From assembly GCF_014489635.1 (NCBI RefSeq), contig NZ_CP060828.1, positions 9,660,001 to 9,724,000 on the forward strand: DNA of 64,000 nucleotides, written 5' to 3'. This document shows, in pieces, positions 1 to 7,685 of the stretch; the stretch's first letter is position 1, and each line of letters starts with the position of its first letter. This DNA comes from Streptomyces roseirectus (GTDB lineage: Bacteria > Actinomycetota > Actinomycetes > Streptomycetales > Streptomycetaceae). The position numbers and the translations under genes were made by a program. The notes under the pieces were generated by a model that did no database searches, had not been told where the DNA came from, and saw only the letters and a program-made list of their open reading frames with translations.

Positions 1-2
1 CC

Positions 3-150
3 ATGACCGCGACCGTCTCCTCCTCGCCGGCACTCGAAGCCGAGAACCCGCTCCCCCCTGGTGCGCGAGCGCGTCGACGACGCCGTGCGGCATGCCGCGC
101 ATCGGCTCCAGACCACCGTGCGGGAGGAGGACGCGCGGCCCCGGGACCAC
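3..150 (+). pseudogene. Possible N-terminal remnant of an isoprenoid/polyprenyl synthase-like gene
   Basis: An ATG at 3 opens a short frame that loses coherence after about 20 codons, and a second frame from about 58 reads like the start of a polyprenyl synthetase (LVRERVDDAVRHAAHRL). The two frames would have to be joined by a frameshift. No conserved aspartate-rich motif is present, so this can only be a remnant or chance similarity. The rest of 1-316 shows no convincing gene; it contains the promoter side of the gene starting at 317. Confidence 0.18.
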
Positions 151-316
151 GGAGCCCTCCCCCGCCGGCGGAAGCGCATCGGAAGCGGATCGGTTCTGGT
201 CGCGGAAGCGGGCGTGCTGGTCGCATCGGCGGTGTCAACCAGCCGTTCCGCGCGCTCCTTGCCGTCGGCTCGCTGCCGACTCGTGCGTCCCACGGGTCGT
301 GAACGTTGGAGTACCC

Positions 317-1042
317 ATGAACGACCCAGGACCACCACCGCCCCGGAAGATGCCCGGGGAGGACTTCCCCGCCGCGCCGGGGACACCGTCGGCCTACCAC
401 GGTGTGGGGCTCATCCCCCCGGCCGGGCCCGCCCGCACGTGGGGGCTCGCCGTCGTCGGCGTACCGCTCGTGCTGGTGCTGCTCCTGGCGCTGGCCGGGA
501 ACCTGTCGGGCGACAGCGACAACTCCGGTCGGTCCGGCAGCACATGGAGCGGCACGTCGGGCTGGCCGGGCACCTATGAGACGACGGAGGAGACGCCGGA
601 GACGTTGGACGCGACCGACACCCCGTCGCCGGACGACTCCGACACTCCCACGCCGTACGACTCGACCACCGCTCCCGCCTACGAGGAGAGTCCCACCCCG
701 TCCGTCTCCTCGTCCGCCTTCGAGGAGAGCCCCACGCCGTCCCCGGCCGACACCACCGGCCCTGAAGCCGTCGTCACCGCCTACTTCGAGGCCATCAACA
801 ACCGTGACTACGCGACGGCTTGGGCCCTCGGCGGGAAGAACCTCGACAGCGACTACGACACGTTCGCCGCGGGGTTCGCCACCACGCGGTCGGACACCAT
901 CACCATCAACTCCGTGCAGGGCGACGAGGTGGCACTGACGCTCGAAGCCCGCCAGACGGACGGCACGACGAAGACGTTCGAGAACGTCTACACCGTCAGC
1001 GGCGGAGAGATCGTCAGCGCCACGGGAAAACAGACCAGTTGA
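317..1042 (+). CDS. Membrane-anchored protein with extracellular NTF2-like domain
   Basis: This 241-residue protein has a short Pro-rich cytoplasmic N-terminus, one hydrophobic helix at about residues 42-60 (LAVVGVPLVLVLLLALAG), then a long Thr/Ser/Pro/Asp-rich low-complexity stalk, and a compact C-terminal domain from about residue 150 (VVTAYFEAINNRDYATAWAL) that resembles the NTF2-like fold of secreted actinobacterial proteins. The ATG at 317 was chosen over in-frame upstream codons because the upstream segment is arginine-rich and lacks coding character. It ends 19 bp before the next gene and is probably co-transcribed with it. Its role is unknown; a surface sensor or binding domain is an inference. 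Confidence 0.7.
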   Translation: MNDPGPPPPRKMPGEDFPAAPGTPSAYHGVGLIPPAGPARTWGLAVVGVPLVLVLLLALAGNLSGDSDNSGRSGSTWSGTSGWPGTYETTEETPETLDATDTPSPDDSDTPTPYDSTTAPAYEESPTPSVSSSAFEESPTPSPADTTGPEAVVTAYFEAINNRDYATAWALGGKNLDSDYDTFAAGFATTRSDTITINSVQGDEVALTLEARQTDGTTKTFENVYTVSGGEIVSATGKQTS

Positions 1043-1061
1043 GCATCCGGCAGGAGTCGTC

Positions 1062-2684
1062 GTGACCACCCAGGTGATCCATCCCCGTCCGCCCGACCCG
1101 GGGCACCAACCACCGCGGACCGCCCGCGCGTACGCCCGCACCAAGGCAACTCGCCTGCTGTCCGCGGGCACTTACCTCGACGCCGGCTACCGCCGCGCGG
1201 TCGTCCGGGAGTTGCTGCGCAACTACCCCCGGGTCGTGGCGCCTTCGTACGGCTACGACGCCGTGTCGGTGCTCGCCCACGCGCTCGCGGCCCGCCGGCT
1301 GCACCGCCTCCAGTGGGCCGTGGGCCTCGGTTCGGCCTTCGTGATCTGGCTGCTGCTGGTGCAGGGCACGCTGAACAGCCTCACAGCCACGCTGTTCCTG
1401 GTGTGGGCGCTGTGGGGCGCGGCCTATCTGCGGCGCATCGTGACCCTGCACATCCTGATGACCCGGCTGAAGGAGACCCGCCCCGACGGCGGTTTCGACG
1501 GCGCCTACCCAGCCCATCGGGCCCTCACCGACGCCGTCGTCCGCAAGATCGACCACGAGCAGTCCAGCGGCAGCGGCCTCGTCTTCTACGGCGGCTTCCG
1601 GCCGTTCGTCGGCGCCGGTGAACTCCTGCGCGAGTGGTCCAACGCCCAACTCCTGCTCGGTGCGCGCAAGAAGCGGATCGACACCCGGGCGCAGGCCGAC
1701 GGCGGCGGCGCCACCCTGGACCTGGAGGCGCGCGAGACCCCCGTCCCGTTCACCGTCCACGAGATCACCGACTACGTGGCCGCCCGGATGCGGGCCCAAC
1801 TGCGCGACGAGGTCCGCGGGGACGAGCGCATCGAGGGCCTGACCGTCGAGCAGCGCCGCTTCACCACCGCGATCCGCACCAACGACCGTACGCGCGGCCC
1901 CGGTTGGTCCCGGCTGCCCGGCGTGGACGACCTGCCCGACATCCACTGGCGGGAGGACTACGACTCCGCCCGCGCCTACCTGTGCGTGCGGGTCGGGTCG
2001 TGGAACGAGGAGCTGGTGACCTCGGTCTTCGTCGGGTTCGACCTCAAGGGCGACACCCTGCACACCGAGTTCTACACCTACGTACTCGGGCCGCTGGTGG
2101 GGGACTTCCACCTCGTCGACCGGCTGCCCGACGCCTTCGACGGCCGGCTGGCCGTGCGCGTCGCGTGGGACATGGTCAAGGCCGTGCCGATGCGCGCCCT
2201 GGCGCTGGCGCTGTGGCCGCTGTACCTGGTCCCGCAGCGGTTCCTGCCGGCGTCGGTACGACGGCTGCTGCGCCCCGGACGCAGTCGCACCACCGTCGCC
2301 GTCGCCGAGGCGGAGACCGTGTCGGTCGACAACAGCGAGTTCCAGCTGGGCCGTTACGTGACCGAGGCGGTCGACTGCGGTGCGCTGACCAGCGTCCGGG
2401 AGATGGCCACCAGCGCCACCTACCACCACTTCTTCCAGAAGACCGACGCCGTCAAGTACATGCAGATCGTGCAGCGCCGCACGCTCCAGAACATCCGGAC
2501 GTTCCTGGCGGAGCACAAGATCGACCTCGCCGAGCACGACCGCGCGCAGACCAACATCCTGATGGGCGGCGGGAATCAGGTGTTCACGGGCGACAACAAC
2601 CACGACATCGGCTACCACTACAACGAGTCCGACGGCGGTTCGCCCGGTTCCCCCGGTCCGGCCGGCGATCGAGGGGGACAGTGA
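1062..2684 (+). CDS. Two-helix membrane protein with C-terminal Gly/Asn-rich motif
   Basis: GTG start; 540 residues. I do not recognise the main family. Two hydrophobic helices lie at about residues 85-102 and 108-124, followed by a large, probably cytoplasmic region (130-490) with one more hydrophobic stretch near 375-390. Residues 502-522 form a Gly/Asn-rich motif containing NQVFTGD and GYHYNE. A close copy of this motif opens the next protein, and 13 of 21 positions are identical. The stop overlaps the GTG of the TIR gene (GTGA), which indicates translational coupling. Inference: a membrane sensor that recruits the TIR protein through the shared motif. The arrangement resembles amyloid-signalling motif pairs of bacterial NLR systems, but no NLR NTPase domain is seen here. 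Confidence 0.75.
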   Translation: MTTQVIHPRPPDPGHQPPRTARAYARTKATRLLSAGTYLDAGYRRAVVRELLRNYPRVVAPSYGYDAVSVLAHALAARRLHRLQWAVGLGSAFVIWLLLVQGTLNSLTATLFLVWALWGAAYLRRIVTLHILMTRLKETRPDGGFDGAYPAHRALTDAVVRKIDHEQSSGSGLVFYGGFRPFVGAGELLREWSNAQLLLGARKKRIDTRAQADGGGATLDLEARETPVPFTVHEITDYVAARMRAQLRDEVRGDERIEGLTVEQRRFTTAIRTNDRTRGPGWSRLPGVDDLPDIHWREDYDSARAYLCVRVGSWNEELVTSVFVGFDLKGDTLHTEFYTYVLGPLVGDFHLVDRLPDAFDGRLAVRVAWDMVKAVPMRALALALWPLYLVPQRFLPASVRRLLRPGRSRTTVAVAEAETVSVDNSEFQLGRYVTEAVDCGALTSVREMATSATYHHFFQKTDAVKYMQIVQRRTLQNIRTFLAEHKIDLAEHDRAQTNILMGGGNQVFTGDNNHDIGYHYNESDGGSPGSPGPAGDRGGQ

Positions 2685-3379
2685 CCATGAGCGGCAACAA
2701 CACGTTCGGCGACGGCAACATGGTCTTCACCGGCGACGGCAACAAGCGGATGGGCTTCCACTACCACGAGGCATCGGCGGCCCCCGCCGCCGAGGAGCGG
2801 GAGCAGGCGCCGGGGACACCCACGTTCCCCTCCGACGACGTCCGCGCCCGCAGCGTCTTCGTCGTGCACGGCCGCGACGAGGAGGTGCGCTCGGCGATGT
2901 TCGGCCTGCTGCGTCGCCTGGACCTGCGGCCCCTGGAATGGGAGCAGTTGGTGCGCGCCACCGGCAAGGCGTCGCCGTTCCTCGGCGAGGTCGTCGCGCA
3001 CGCGCCGTCCCAGGCACAGGCCGCGCTGGTACTGCTCACGCCGGACGACAGCGCCAAGCTCCACCCCCAACTGCTGGGCGACCGCGAGCCCGACCACGAG
3101 ACCCGGCTCACCGGACAGCCGCGGCAGAACGTGCTGATCGAGATGGGGATGGTGCTGATGGCCTATCCCGAGCGAACCGTGATCGTCGAGGTCGGTCACC
3201 TGCGGCCGGCCGCCGACACCACGGGCCGCAACGTCATCCGCTTCGACGGTTCGGAGGAGTCCCTCATGAAGATCGTCGCGCGGCTGAAGGTGGCCGAGTG
3301 CCAGTTGGACGACTCCCGGTCCGACTGGCGCGACACCTCGCCCTTCGAGAACCTGTCGGCCTATCGACGGCTCGCCTGA
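2681..3379 (+). CDS. TIR-like (CAP12/Pycsar-type) nucleotide-binding protein
   Basis: This protein is 232 residues from GTG 2681, or 230 from ATG 2687. Residues 10-30 carry the Gly/Asn-rich motif shared with the upstream protein, a linker follows, and the TIR domain runs from about 57 to 210. Diagnostic segments are SVFVVHGRDEEVR (H63), LVRATGKASPFLGEVV, ALVLLTPDD, GQPRQNVLIEMGM and RTVIVEVG. The Glu in NVLIEMGM (E154) lies where the NAD-cleaving Glu of bacterial TIR domains sits. Members of this family are NAD+-consuming immune effectors or signal synthases. The gene is coupled to the upstream membrane protein and convergent with a TM-macro gene across a strong hairpin. Expected activity is NAD+ hydrolysis or synthesis of an ADP-ribose-type signal; which of these cannot be told from sequence. 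Confidence 0.88.
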   Translation: MTMSGNNTFGDGNMVFTGDGNKRMGFHYHEASAAPAAEEREQAPGTPTFPSDDVRARSVFVVHGRDEEVRSAMFGLLRRLDLRPLEWEQLVRATGKASPFLGEVVAHAPSQAQAALVLLTPDDSAKLHPQLLGDREPDHETRLTGQPRQNVLIEMGMVLMAYPERTVIVEVGHLRPAADTTGRNVIRFDGSEESLMKIVARLKVAECQLDDSRSDWRDTSPFENLSAYRRLA

Positions 3380-3413
3380 ACGCCCCTCGGCGTGAGGTGA
3401 GTTGAGTACGGCG

Positions 3414-3448
3414 GTGAGGGCGGGCGTGGTGGGGACGCCCGCCCTCAC
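3414..3448. terminator. Bidirectional hairpin between convergent TIR and TM-macro genes
   Basis: A perfect 14-bp inverted repeat (arms GTGAGGGCGGGCGT and ACGCCCGCCCTCAC) encloses a 7-nt loop. It begins 35 bp after the TIR stop and covers the stop codon of the convergent gene. There is no T-tract, as is common for actinobacterial terminators. Confidence 0.65.
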
Positions 3449-4368
3449 GTCGCTGCGGGCCCCGCCGCGAGGGCGCTCAGGAAGGCGCCCAGCTCCCGCA
3501 TGTCGATCCGCTCCAGGTCCGACGGCCGTACCACCACCCGCAGTTCGCGGCAGATCGCGCCCTCACGGGACCGGGCGACGAACGACATCAGCAGCAGCCG
3601 CAGCAGGCTGTCCAGGTCGAGATGGCCGAGCCGGGACAGCCCCGAGCCCACCAACGGCATGGCCACACACTCCAGTTGGGCGTGGTCGCGCAGCGCCTCC
3701 CACAGCCGGGTCAACCCTGCCGAAAGGTCCTCGACGCTGGACGCGGCCACGTAGTCGTTGCCGATCCGGCTGTACGCGACGGCGAACACCAGCCGGGGCC
3801 GGGCGCCGAGCACCGCGACCGTGCCGATCGGATACCGGTCCAGTTTGCCGAGCGGTTTGCGGGCCCGATCCTCGCGCGCGACCGGTGCCAAATGGGCCAG
3901 CGCCGCGGCCAGTTCGGCGTCCAGCCGCTGTACGTCGCCGTCGTAGCGCCGGGCCAGCAACTGGGCCTGCACGCTGTCGCCGTTGATGACGACGGACCGG
4001 TCGGACTCGGTGTCGAAGGTGTCGCAGAACCCGACGACCAGGTGTGCGCTCTGGTCGAAGACGTCGCCCGCCTCGACCACCACCGTCATGTCCGGCCGCC
4101 GGAACTCCTGTCGCACCCGCTCCACCGGCCGGGCCGCGCGAAGCCCCCACACCAGGCAGGCGCCCACCGACACCGCGCTGACGAGGCCGGCGTCGGGCAG
4201 GCTGCCGGGGAAGAACTGGCCGGCGAACTGGAGCAGCGCGGACATCCCGCCGAACGCGACGGCCGTGCTTCGCACGAAGATCTGCCGGGCGCGGCGGGTT
4301 CCGACCAGCCGCGACGGCCGCCATAGCAGCCGTGACGCCCGCAGTCCACCGGAATCACCCGAACACAT
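3445..4368 (-). CDS. Membrane protein with ThsA-type macro domain (type II Thoeris effector-like)
   Basis: This 307-residue protein has two hydrophobic helices (about 31-52 and 60-77) followed by a macro domain of the ThsA/DUF6430 type (about 94-300). Visible macro features are the acidic loop AGDVFDQ, LVVGFCDTFDTESD, SVVINGDSVQ, and the glycine loop AMPLVGSGLSRL. In type II Thoeris a TM-macro ThsA binds a TIR-made ADP-ribose conjugate and disrupts the membrane; that role is transferred here by family. The start is fixed by a strong GGAGGAAAG Shine-Dalgarno directly before ATG 4368. The gene is convergent with the TIR gene and divergent from a second macro protein with about 83 bp between their starts. 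The macro core is clearly homologous to that second protein. Confidence 0.85.
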   Translation of the reverse strand: MCSGDSGGLRASRLLWRPSRLVGTRRARQIFVRSTAVAFGGMSALLQFAGQFFPGSLPDAGLVSAVSVGACLVWGLRAARPVERVRQEFRRPDMTVVVEAGDVFDQSAHLVVGFCDTFDTESDRSVVINGDSVQAQLLARRYDGDVQRLDAELAAALAHLAPVAREDRARKPLGKLDRYPIGTVAVLGARPRLVFAVAYSRIGNDYVAASSVEDLSAGLTRLWEALRDHAQLECVAMPLVGSGLSRLGHLDLDSLLRLLLMSFVARSREGAICRELRVVVRPSDLERIDMRELGAFLSALAAGPAAT

Positions 4369-4451
4369 CTTTCCTCCAAGGCATCGTGATAATCTGCCGG
4401 TCACTTGAGGGTTACGCAGAGTGGCGCGCAGATGCGGCGGGGGCGACGCGG
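4369..4451. promoter_or_regulatory. Shared divergent promoter region of the two macro-domain genes
   Basis: These 83 bp separate the TM-macro start and the SARP-macro start and must hold promoters for both. A Shine-Dalgarno for the minus gene is visible at 4370-4377. A segment near 4400 (TCACTTGAGGGTTACGC) could hold a -35-like TTGAGG, but no clear -10 is seen. Binding here by the SARP-macro protein is an inference from position. Confidence 0.4.
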
Positions 4452-5858
4452 GTGGCCGATGCACGGACGCACATCCAAGTGAAGGTGCTGGGCCCGGTCC
4501 GGCTCGAAGTCGACGGCGTCGCGGTGCGGTTGACACCGCTGACCACCCGGTTGCTGGTCCGCCTGGTGGCCGCCGAGGGCGAGGCCGTTCCGGTACGGCA
4601 ACTGCGGCGCGACGTCTGGGGGTTGGCCGACGAGCCGCGCCATCTGGCCCAGCGCAACCGCAACGAGGTACAGAAACGCGTGCTGGAGCTGCGGCGCGCC
4701 CTCGACCCCCGGCAGGACGGCACCGGCGCCCGCGTCCTGCGCACCGAGCAGCAAGTCACCGTGCACGGCACGGAGTCGGCCTACCGCCTGGTGCTGCGGC
4801 CCGGGGAACTCGACAGCGCGCGGTTCACCGACGTCGTCCGCGGCGCCCTGCTCGACCCGCCGGCCACCGCCGCGCACCGGCTCGACGAGGCGCTGTCCCT
4901 GCTCTACGGCCGCCCGCTGGCCGAGGTCGACGGGGAGGGTTTCGCGGAGCCCTTCATCCGCCGCCTCGCCGCCCTGCGGGATGCCGCCCGCCGCGAACTC
5001 GTCCGCGTCCAGGCCGACTTGGGCCGTCCCGAACTCGCCCTGCCGGTCGCCGAGTCGATCGCCCGCGACCATCCCGACGACCCCGAGACCGCGCACACCC
5101 TGGACACCCTGCGCGCCACGCTGCGTGCCCGGCACGGCGCCGAACTCATGCGCCACCGCGTACCGTTGCCGGGGCAGCGGGCCGATGTCGTCCTGGTCCG
5201 GGGCGACTTGTTCGAGCAGACGGACTCCAACCTGGTGGTCGGCTTCACGGACACCTTCGACACCGAGTCGGACCAGTCGGTCGTCATCAGCAGCGAGAGC
5301 GTGCAGAGTCAGCTCGTGGACCGCCTGTTCGCCGGGGAACGCCGCCGCCTGGACGAGAAGTTGAAGTCCGGTCTGCGTACGGTCCGGGCCGTCGCGACCG
5401 AGAGCGCGCGGGCCAAACCCCGTGGGCGGCGCGTGCGTTACCCGGTCGGCACCACCGTCGTCGTCCCCGTCGACGGCGGACGCCGGGTGTTCGCCACCGC
5501 CTACTCGAGGCTCGGCAACGACCTCGTGGCCCACTCCGGCCACGACGACCTGTGCGTCAGCCTGGAGAACCTGTGGGCGTCGGTCGCGGTGCACGGCCTG
5601 TTCAAACCGGTCGCCGTCCCCCTCATCGGCTCCGGGCTCGCCCGCGTCACCGAACTCGACCGCGGGCAGCTCGTCGCCCTGATCGTCGACTCGTTCATCG
5701 ACGCCTGCCGCCGTCATCCCGCGCTCACACCCGAACTCCGCATCGTGGTGCGCCCCGAGGACCTGGCGAGAACCGACCTCTCGTCGGTCGAGAGACGCTT
5801 CCAGGAACTGGTCCCGGACCTGGAACGGGGCCCGGAGGGGCCGCCCGGGAGGGATTGA
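4452..5858 (+). CDS. SARP/BTAD-type activator fused to a ThsA-like macro domain
   Basis: This 468-residue protein starts at GTG 4452; an in-frame ATG at 4332 would overlap the divergent gene, so the later start is preferred. Residues about 8-95 form an OmpR/PhoB-type winged helix (VKVLGPVRLEVDG, LVRLVAAEGEAV, VLELRRALDP). About 115-235 is a bacterial transcriptional activation domain (RFTDVV, LYGRPLAEVDGEGF, ALPVAESIARDHPDDPE). From about 243 to 460 runs a macro domain with the same blocks as the neighbouring TM-macro protein: RGDLFEQTDSNLVVGF, DTFDTESDQSVVI, SVQSQL, VPLIGSGLAR. SARP proteins activate transcription from tandem repeats. Placing a ThsA-type nucleotide-sensing macro domain where an NTPase or TPR region usually sits is unusual. 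Inference: a transcription factor responding to the TIR product. Confidence 0.85.
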   Translation: MADARTHIQVKVLGPVRLEVDGVAVRLTPLTTRLLVRLVAAEGEAVPVRQLRRDVWGLADEPRHLAQRNRNEVQKRVLELRRALDPRQDGTGARVLRTEQQVTVHGTESAYRLVLRPGELDSARFTDVVRGALLDPPATAAHRLDEALSLLYGRPLAEVDGEGFAEPFIRRLAALRDAARRELVRVQADLGRPELALPVAESIARDHPDDPETAHTLDTLRATLRARHGAELMRHRVPLPGQRADVVLVRGDLFEQTDSNLVVGFTDTFDTESDQSVVISSESVQSQLVDRLFAGERRRLDEKLKSGLRTVRAVATESARAKPRGRRVRYPVGTTVVVPVDGGRRVFATAYSRLGNDLVAHSGHDDLCVSLENLWASVAVHGLFKPVAVPLIGSGLARVTELDRGQLVALIVDSFIDACRRHPALTPELRIVVRPEDLARTDLSSVERRFQELVPDLERGPEGPPGRD

Positions 5859-5861
5859 CCG

Positions 5862-5951
5862 GGGCTCGGACGAACAGGGCTCGGACGAGTGGGGCTCGGA
5901 TGAATGAGGCCCGGCCGAACGGGGTCCGGACGAACGCGGCCCGGCCGAACG
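5862..5951. repeat. 15-bp tandem repeat, about six units
   Basis: Starting 4 bp after the SARP-macro stop, about six imperfect units of 15 bp follow one another, with consensus near GGGCTCGGACGAACG. Later units drift to GGCCCGGCCGAACG. A GC-rich direct repeat just outside a SARP gene could be a binding array, because SARP regulators recognise short direct repeats, or simply a minisatellite. The 15-bp period does not match the 11- or 22-bp spacing usual for SARP boxes. Confidence 0.6.
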
Positions 5952-6394
5952 GGCGCTGTCGTAGCACCCGCGACGGCTCCAAGGTGAGACCGGGCGACGG
6001 CCGTCGGCTCCCGCCCCCCGGTCCGGTGGGTTCCTCCGCATCTCTGGGCTCCCCGTGCGCGGCGTCGTCCCACCGGTCACGCGGTCCGCCACCGCCGCCC
6101 GGCCTCACCGGGTTCCACTGCACCGCGCCCACCGCTTCCGCGGGCACCCACCCCCCGCTTCCGAACCGATTCCGACGGCGGAGCGTACTTCCGGGGACGG
6201 CGCCGGGTATCTCCTCCTTGTGGATTTGGGCGGTGTCGGAGGGCTTGGGGCGTCGGGAGCAGAGGCTGGCCCCGGTCGGACGATCGGCAGGGTGTCGTCC
6301 TTGCTGTTGCGCACCTCCACCTTCACGCCGGTGTCTCCGCCGCGTGACGTCGCGTTGAGGAACCAGCTCGATTTGCGTAACGTCACCGTCCAGG
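5952..6394. other. Gene-poor stretch with a possible small decayed frame
   Basis: No intact gene is seen. On the minus strand about 6250-6400 translates to a segment with normal codon use (WTVTLRKSSWFLNATS, GVKVEVRNSKDD) but without a credible start. It may be the tail of a gene once lying beyond the transglycosylase remnant. Confidence 0.3.
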
Positions 6395-6396
6395 TC

Positions 6397-6690
6397 CTAC
6401 CAGCTCCCCAGCGCGGTCTTCCCGGCGGCGATGGCCGCAGCCGCACCCTTACCGGCAGGTGAACGCGCGCTGCTGGCCGCCCACTTCGCGGCCAGATCCC
6501 GGATTGCCTTCACGTAGTTCCGGGTCTCCGAGTACGGCGGGACGCCCCCGAACTTCAGCACCGCACCGGCGCCCGCGTTGTACGCCGCGAGCATGTTGTC
6601 CGTCGAGTCCCCGGCACGGCCCCGATTTCCTTCGCGAGGACACAGTCGTAGGCGGCCTGCGACGCGACGGCATCGGCCGGATCGCACCGC
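6397..6690 (-). pseudogene. Lytic transglycosylase remnant (C-terminal part, frameshifted)
   Basis: The minus strand encodes the end of a soluble-lytic-transglycosylase-type domain. One frame gives [20 protein letters not shown] and, after a frameshift near 6612, another gives [18 protein letters not shown] followed by [13 protein letters not shown] and an Ala-rich tail. The AYNAG block is the typical substrate-groove motif of the family. The catalytic Glu region is missing, so the gene is not functional. Such enzymes commonly accompany conjugation gene clusters of actinobacterial integrative elements, so this may mark a lost element. Confidence 0.6.
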
Positions 6691-6693
6691 TCT

Positions 6694-7233
6694 GGGGGAT
6701 CAGCACCTCACCGACAGCGTGGCCGACTGGGTGACACGGGTGTCGAGTGACACCGGGTCCTCCGACAACCCCGTCGCGTCGATGGCCCAGGAGATCCGGA
6801 ACATGTTCTTCAAGCCGGGCCTCACGGGATCGATCTTCGGCTCCGCGCCGCCGATCTGGCAGGAACTCGATTTCAAGACCTGCACCGACGGTACCGTCAA
6901 GACGGTCGGCGGGGCTCCGGTCCTGCGCTCCAGCTTCATGCCGAACCAGTATCTGTACCGCAACGACAAAGCCATCGACCTGAACGGTTCCTACACCGGA
7001 TCCAGCGCTCCGGTGACAACCGGCGACTTCTATCACTTCAGCGGGCCCGACATCCCCCACCTCCCGCTGAACCAGATCAGTCGATGTACCCGTATGCTTC
7101 GTGCGACATCACCAGTGGCCATGGAGGAAATCCATGGAATATCGGAGCGATCGCCGACGCCGCCATAGATCCGTCAACAGCTCACTTCTGCAACGCCCCG
7201 GGGAAGAGTCCTGACCCAGCCTTCAGCCAGTAA
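6694..7233 (+). pseudogene. Remnant of an unrecognised, possibly exported protein, frameshifted
   Basis: From about 6694 to 7080 one frame has strong Streptomyces codon bias (SSDNPVASMAQEIRNMFF, GSIFGSAPPIWQELDF, FMPNQYLYRNDKAIDLNG). From about 7072 the sense continues in another frame (SMYPYASCDITSGHGGNPW through AFSQ) to a TAA at 7231. The join implies a frameshift near 7072-7082. No start codon or ribosome site is convincing at the left end, where it abuts the transglycosylase remnant. The family is not recognised; paired cysteines and aromatic content suggest an extracytoplasmic protein. Confidence 0.45.
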
Positions 7234-7307
7234 TGCAATGGGCGGGGTAGTCTTCCGGGAAATAGCGAGGCGAAGCCACCCCGCCCCACCAAGGGAAAGG
7301 TGCACCG

Positions 7308-7685
7308 GTGCCGAACTATTTGTACGTGGCATCCGCAGTTTTGAGCGTCGCATGTGGAACCGTGTTCGGCATTCGGCAGAGATCACTGAGGGACGGGCTC
7401 ACGGCCGGCTTGATGTGCGCCACCGCGATCAGCTGCTTTCTGTCTCTGCGCTATGCGGAAATCGCCATATTCTGGCTGTTCGGGTCGCCGGTGGCAGGAT
7501 GGGGACTCCTTGGCGCGATGTTCCTGATCGTACTCGCCTGGCTACCGTTCCGGGGCAGCAAAAAGTCTGCCGTCGTCTCTGCTGCCTGTATTGCGGCGGT
7601 CTCGGCTTGCCTCTGGATCCGCTCTGCGGTGACACGGATCGCGCTCGAACTCCGCACAAGCGAGCCCAGCCTCGAAATTTCGTGA
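7308..7685 (+). CDS. Small four-helix membrane protein, function unknown
   Basis: GTG start with a GGGAAAGG ribosome site; 125 residues. About four hydrophobic segments are visible (3-20, 31-48, 52-80 and 88-108) with short charged loops (GIRQRSLRDG, RGSKKS). No known family motif is seen. Third-position G+C is lower than in most neighbours, which suggests acquired DNA. The gene stands alone and ends directly at a strong intrinsic terminator. Confidence 0.65.
   Translation: MPNYLYVASAVLSVACGTVFGIRQRSLRDGLTAGLMCATAISCFLSLRYAEIAIFWLFGSPVAGWGLLGAMFLIVLAWLPFRGSKKSAVVSAACIAAVSACLWIRSAVTRIALELRTSEPSLEIS

Noticed and set aside
1..316. A real gene at the left edge
   Set aside because: Frames are short and arginine-rich; the polyprenyl-synthase likeness needs a frameshift and stops after a few dozen residues.
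3445..4536. Longer version of the TM-macro protein starting at 4536
   Set aside because: The extra N-terminus is Arg/Pro-rich, overlaps the divergent gene, and a strong ribosome site precedes ATG 4368.
1062..5858. A standard CBASS or Pycsar operon
   Set aside because: The TIR domain belongs to the effector family used there, but no CD-NTase or nucleotide cyclase gene is present nearby; the macro proteins fit Thoeris better.
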